This document shows, piece after piece, positions 61,316 to 64,000 of a stretch of DNA of 64,000 nucleotides. The notes beneath the pieces were generated by a model. The model did not search any database. It was not told the origin of the DNA and worked only from the letters and a program-made list of their open reading frames with translations. The translations under genes were made by a program, and so were the position numbers. Within the stretch, counting starts at the first letter, position 1, and each line of letters opens with the position of its first letter. Source of the DNA: Punctularia strigosozonata HHB-11173 SS5 (Eukaryota; Basidiomycota; Agaricomycetes; Corticiales; Punctulariaceae); assembly GCF_000264995.1 (NCBI RefSeq), contig NW_006767438.1, forward strand, positions 536,176 to 600,175. Direction: 5' to 3'.

Positions 61316-62092
61316 TGTCTTCTGGCAACAGCAACTCGGAGTACGAGAGATCACGACGGAATGACCAGAAAGACGGAGGTGCTCGAGAAGGTGACCCTAG
61401 CGTAGGGCGACATGCTGTCGTCTCAGGTCCCGCGTATACAACCACATCGCTATTCTGCTACTCGCTCATCGAGACCGTATTTCTACCTGTTTGAGCCTAG
61501 TGCTATTTGATATGGCGTGCGCTGTCCCATGTCGCCCGGGGCGATTCCCGATGTCAACCACGTCGTGGTGCGCACGTACTGTGAATTGCTGGCAGTCTGG
61601 CGTTACTATGATTCATGGGCAAAGCTGCGGAGAATGAATAAACAAGTCCGTGATGCGCACCACTGAGACTAGGACGCAACCGCAACTCGCTGAGCGTGCG
61701 TCGCCCGTCAGTCGGAGCCGGGGGGTTCCCCCAGGTTGAGCGAGCCATGCATAGAGCGTGCTCCCACGGGCGAGTCGAAAGGACACCTCCGTTATAGGAT
61801 CATGCTCCGGAGCGTCCCCGGGCGCGTATGGCATGATAATAGCCTATTCGAGGTTCGAAATCTGGTGCGGATCGGCCAGGTTCTCGTTCCAGAGCATTTG
61901 ACAGTATTACAGCTCATTCCGATAAGTACTACTGAACCAATACCTACATACAACGCGGATCGTCGCTCGTTCAAGCGTGCGCCAGTGAGTAGTGTCCAGC
62001 GATTGAGAGCAAAAGGATGCGCAGGGTTGACACCGAACAGCGATATTCATGTTGGGGAACATACAGGAACTACTTGCGGATCACACAACAAG
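61316..62092. other. Intergenic, no gene seen
   Basis: Only short overlapping frames; the 128-codon frame at 61736-62122 runs antisense into the F-box gene end. Confidence 0.5.
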
Positions 62093-63408
62093 CTAGAAAT
62101 CGTTCTCCTGGGGAGTCGTTGACAGCGATGATCCGAGTCGGTCGGACGATCGAGGCAACAGTGCCCTCTGAGCAGCGATGAAGAACGCGTAATGTTCCGG
62201 GTTTTCATCTTCCGCGTAAGGAACTATCGTCACCTTCCTCAGCCGCGGCAATTTCTCCGAGTCCGCAAGAACGGTGTCGATGTCCTGCCAGCACAGCGAG
62301 TGGATGTAGGAAGTATCAGTCTCAAACGTGATCGTCACCTCTTCGAGAAGAGGGCTGTTGACCGAGGCCAGAACCTCGGAAATCCACGTCGTGCAGCGTG
62401 GGCGAATGTACGAGCCTTTGACAGAGCGGCAAAGGGCGAGCGAACGGAGGTTCGTGCAACGTCCAAGGTTTACGAAAGTAGACAATGGGTCTGCGAGCAT
62501 GGGTCAGGGGACGGCCGCTCGGATGACCGATAGAGACACTCACCCGGGGGATGCAAAGGATTGATGGTAGAGATCGTCAAGTGTTCTAGCTGAGGATGCT
62601 GTTCAATAACCGATCCTAGCGTCCTCCAATGCAAACTCTGGCTGCTTCGGACGACAAGACGTCGCAGAGGGATACACGGGCGGGCGGCCAGAAACCGATA
62701 TAAGGTACAGGAGAACTGGAAGTGATCGTATTTCCACGGGCAGTGGACGATCTGCTGAAGATTTGTAAGAGAAAAGCGTGGATCCTGTGGGTTTTCGTCC
62801 TCGAATTTGTCATCGTAATACGTTATGATACGCTCCATGTTGAGTACCTGAAGGCGGGGAAGACTGCACACCAACTCCAAGAAAGCCTCGAAAGACTCGA
62901 AGCCGGTCCCTGTCATAGTCAGAACGCTGACGTTCTTGAGGGAAGGGGAGGTAGTCAAGGGTGTAAGATGGGTTGGAGATAGTGCATGAGACCAGTCGGG
63001 TTTGTACTCTAGGGAGGCGTCTTCAAACGCCAGCTCGTCGAGCGCCGGAAGGCGCGACAGAAACGGGGTCAGGTCAGGGCATTCGACTGGGTCCATGTAC
63101 CGTCGTTGGTACTCAGGGACAGACGGTGTCGCATCGATGAACCAGTAGGGGGTATTGAGGATGCGCAACCTGCGAATGTAGTCGGCGAGATATGAGGCAC
63201 GGTCAAGGAAATCCATGATCGCTTCTAAATCGGCCTTTTGCCCGAGGGTCACACTACGCCATAACCTACTCTGCGCATGCGGGAGCATATCCCGACAGAC
63301 GATCGCGCAGGCTTTGAGATCGGCGACATCCTCGACATGCCCAATGACCACGCCCAGGATCTCGGACGGTAGTAAGAAGAGAATCGAGTCGGTGTCGCTC
63401 TTGGCCAT
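62093..63408 (-). CDS. F-box family protein, copy 3
   Basis: Exons 62544-63408 and 62093-62490, joined by a 53 bp phase-1 intron (GTGAGT...GCAG), give 420 residues. The F-box (LLPSEILGVVIGHVEDV, ACAIVCRDML) begins about 10 residues from the ATG at 63408, chosen because upstream in-frame sequence does not resemble the paralogues. Leucine-rich sequence follows. It is closest to the copy at 1923-3163, sharing H-A-x-S-x-L/F-W-R, NLGRCT and D-I-D-x-x-L-A-D-S. Expected role: substrate recognition in an SCF ubiquitin ligase, target unknown. Frame intact. Confidence 0.82.
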
Positions 63409-64000
63409 TCTGCTCGTAGTGCTGAGGCAGATCAGACCGAGCCACTGGACGAGTACTTGGTCGACGATGAAGAGAGAAGATGTTGTCAAAGGCGCGGTGG
63501 CGTGCCAGGGCTAGTGTTGCCGTCGAGTCGAGGTGAACTCGATCCAAACTCGAACTCGACTCGAACTCGTCGTAACTCGATCTTCCGAGTTCAGGCGAGG
63601 CGAGTTCGAGTGAACTCGCGAGTTTGCTAGAAGGTTAGCTCAGTGTTCCCATTGGCTATCAGGCGCGACCACGTGATCCTCTGCTCACCGATCTTGCGCT
63701 CGCGTCTCGTCGTGCTCGACATACTTGCTTCATAGCGTCTGGAGACTTTGTTTTGCCGCTCAGCGCAGACCTTCGAGCATGTCGTCAATGTACTCCGCAG
63801 CACTAGATCGACTTGGCAACAGTATATAGTCGACCAATATATCGCTTTTCTCAATTTCTCCTTCGAGCTCAAACTCCTTCGGTCATATTGTCAGCGTATG
63901 CAAGCCCCGTGTAACTGCAGCTCAGTCGATACATGTCCGCATAGAGCCATGCTATCTGACATGTTCAGTGGCTATGGTATTTCGGACTCTTTGCATGGAT
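63409..64000. other. F-box upstream flank
   Basis: Contains the repeat at 63523-63626 and otherwise no supported gene; the frame at 63627-63872 is featureless. Confidence 0.5.
63523..63626. repeat. Degenerate GAGTTCGAGT-type inverted repeat
   Basis: About 100 bases are built from variants of CGAACTCG and its complement CGAGTTCG, first in one orientation and then, after about 63585, in the other. It can fold into an imperfect hairpin. Origin unknown; such arrays may mark ends of small mobile elements or simple-sequence growth. Confidence 0.6.

Overview
This window is fungal nuclear DNA, most likely from a mushroom-forming basidiomycete (Agaricomycetes). The genes are packed with 47-78 bp GT-AG introns, exons can be as short as 8 bases, and the gene content fits that group: DNMT1-type methyltransferase, TPR-CHAT proteins, expanded F-box families, DUF6534-like membrane proteins and a FET3/FTR1 pair. 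Gene models were spliced by eye. Where exon coordinates are given, reading phase was checked across every junction. The genus cannot be told from the sequence alone.

Layout. 0-4.4 kb: a poly-G run at the window edge, a decayed copy and an intact copy of a 196-residue MYND-like zinc-finger family, an F-box gene with a frame problem, and a small membrane/coiled-coil protein. 4.4-7.9 kb: no recognisable gene. 7.9-12 kb: HMG-CoA reductase, with an SRE-like site upstream. 12.8-14.0 kb: a second F-box gene. 15.0-17.5 kb: a 15-exon secreted carboxylesterase/lipase with an F-box fragment behind it. 18.0-22.7 kb: an 18-exon DNMT1-type DNA methyltransferase. 22.8-26.4 kb: a 3-beta-HSD family sterol dehydrogenase, divergent from a KH-domain RNA-binding protein. 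26.5-30.0 kb: TPR-CHAT protein 1. 31-35 kb: two tandem seven-TM proteins. 35.7-38.5 kb: a conserved unknown protein and an aldo/keto reductase. 39.1-44.5 kb: another MYND-like copy, divergent from TPR-CHAT protein 2. 45.0-49.5 kb: a small Cys-rich membrane protein, SRP19/Sec65 and serine hydroxymethyltransferase. 50.2-55.4 kb: the divergent ferroxidase/iron permease pair. 56.6-61.3 kb: secreted proteins, including a Ser/Ala/Thr-rich wall-type protein and a Cys-rich Kex2-type propeptide with a decayed paralogue. 62.1-63.4 kb: a third F-box gene, then a GAGTTCGAGT-type repeat.

How the genes work together. The clearest functional unit is FET3 plus FTR1, which form the high-affinity iron uptake complex at the plasma membrane. 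Their shared 1.16 kb promoter carries seven ATCWGATAA matches at six places, the motif read by fungal iron-repressing GATA factors. HMG-CoA reductase and the sterol dehydrogenase both belong to sterol metabolism but are not adjacent. The region from 26.5 to 44.5 kb holds two caspase-like TPR-CHAT proteases with seven-TM and zinc-finger genes between or beside them. It is the best candidate here for an uncharacterised signalling or cell-death module, but that role is inferred. No rRNA, CRISPR array, complete transposon or convincing tRNA was seen.
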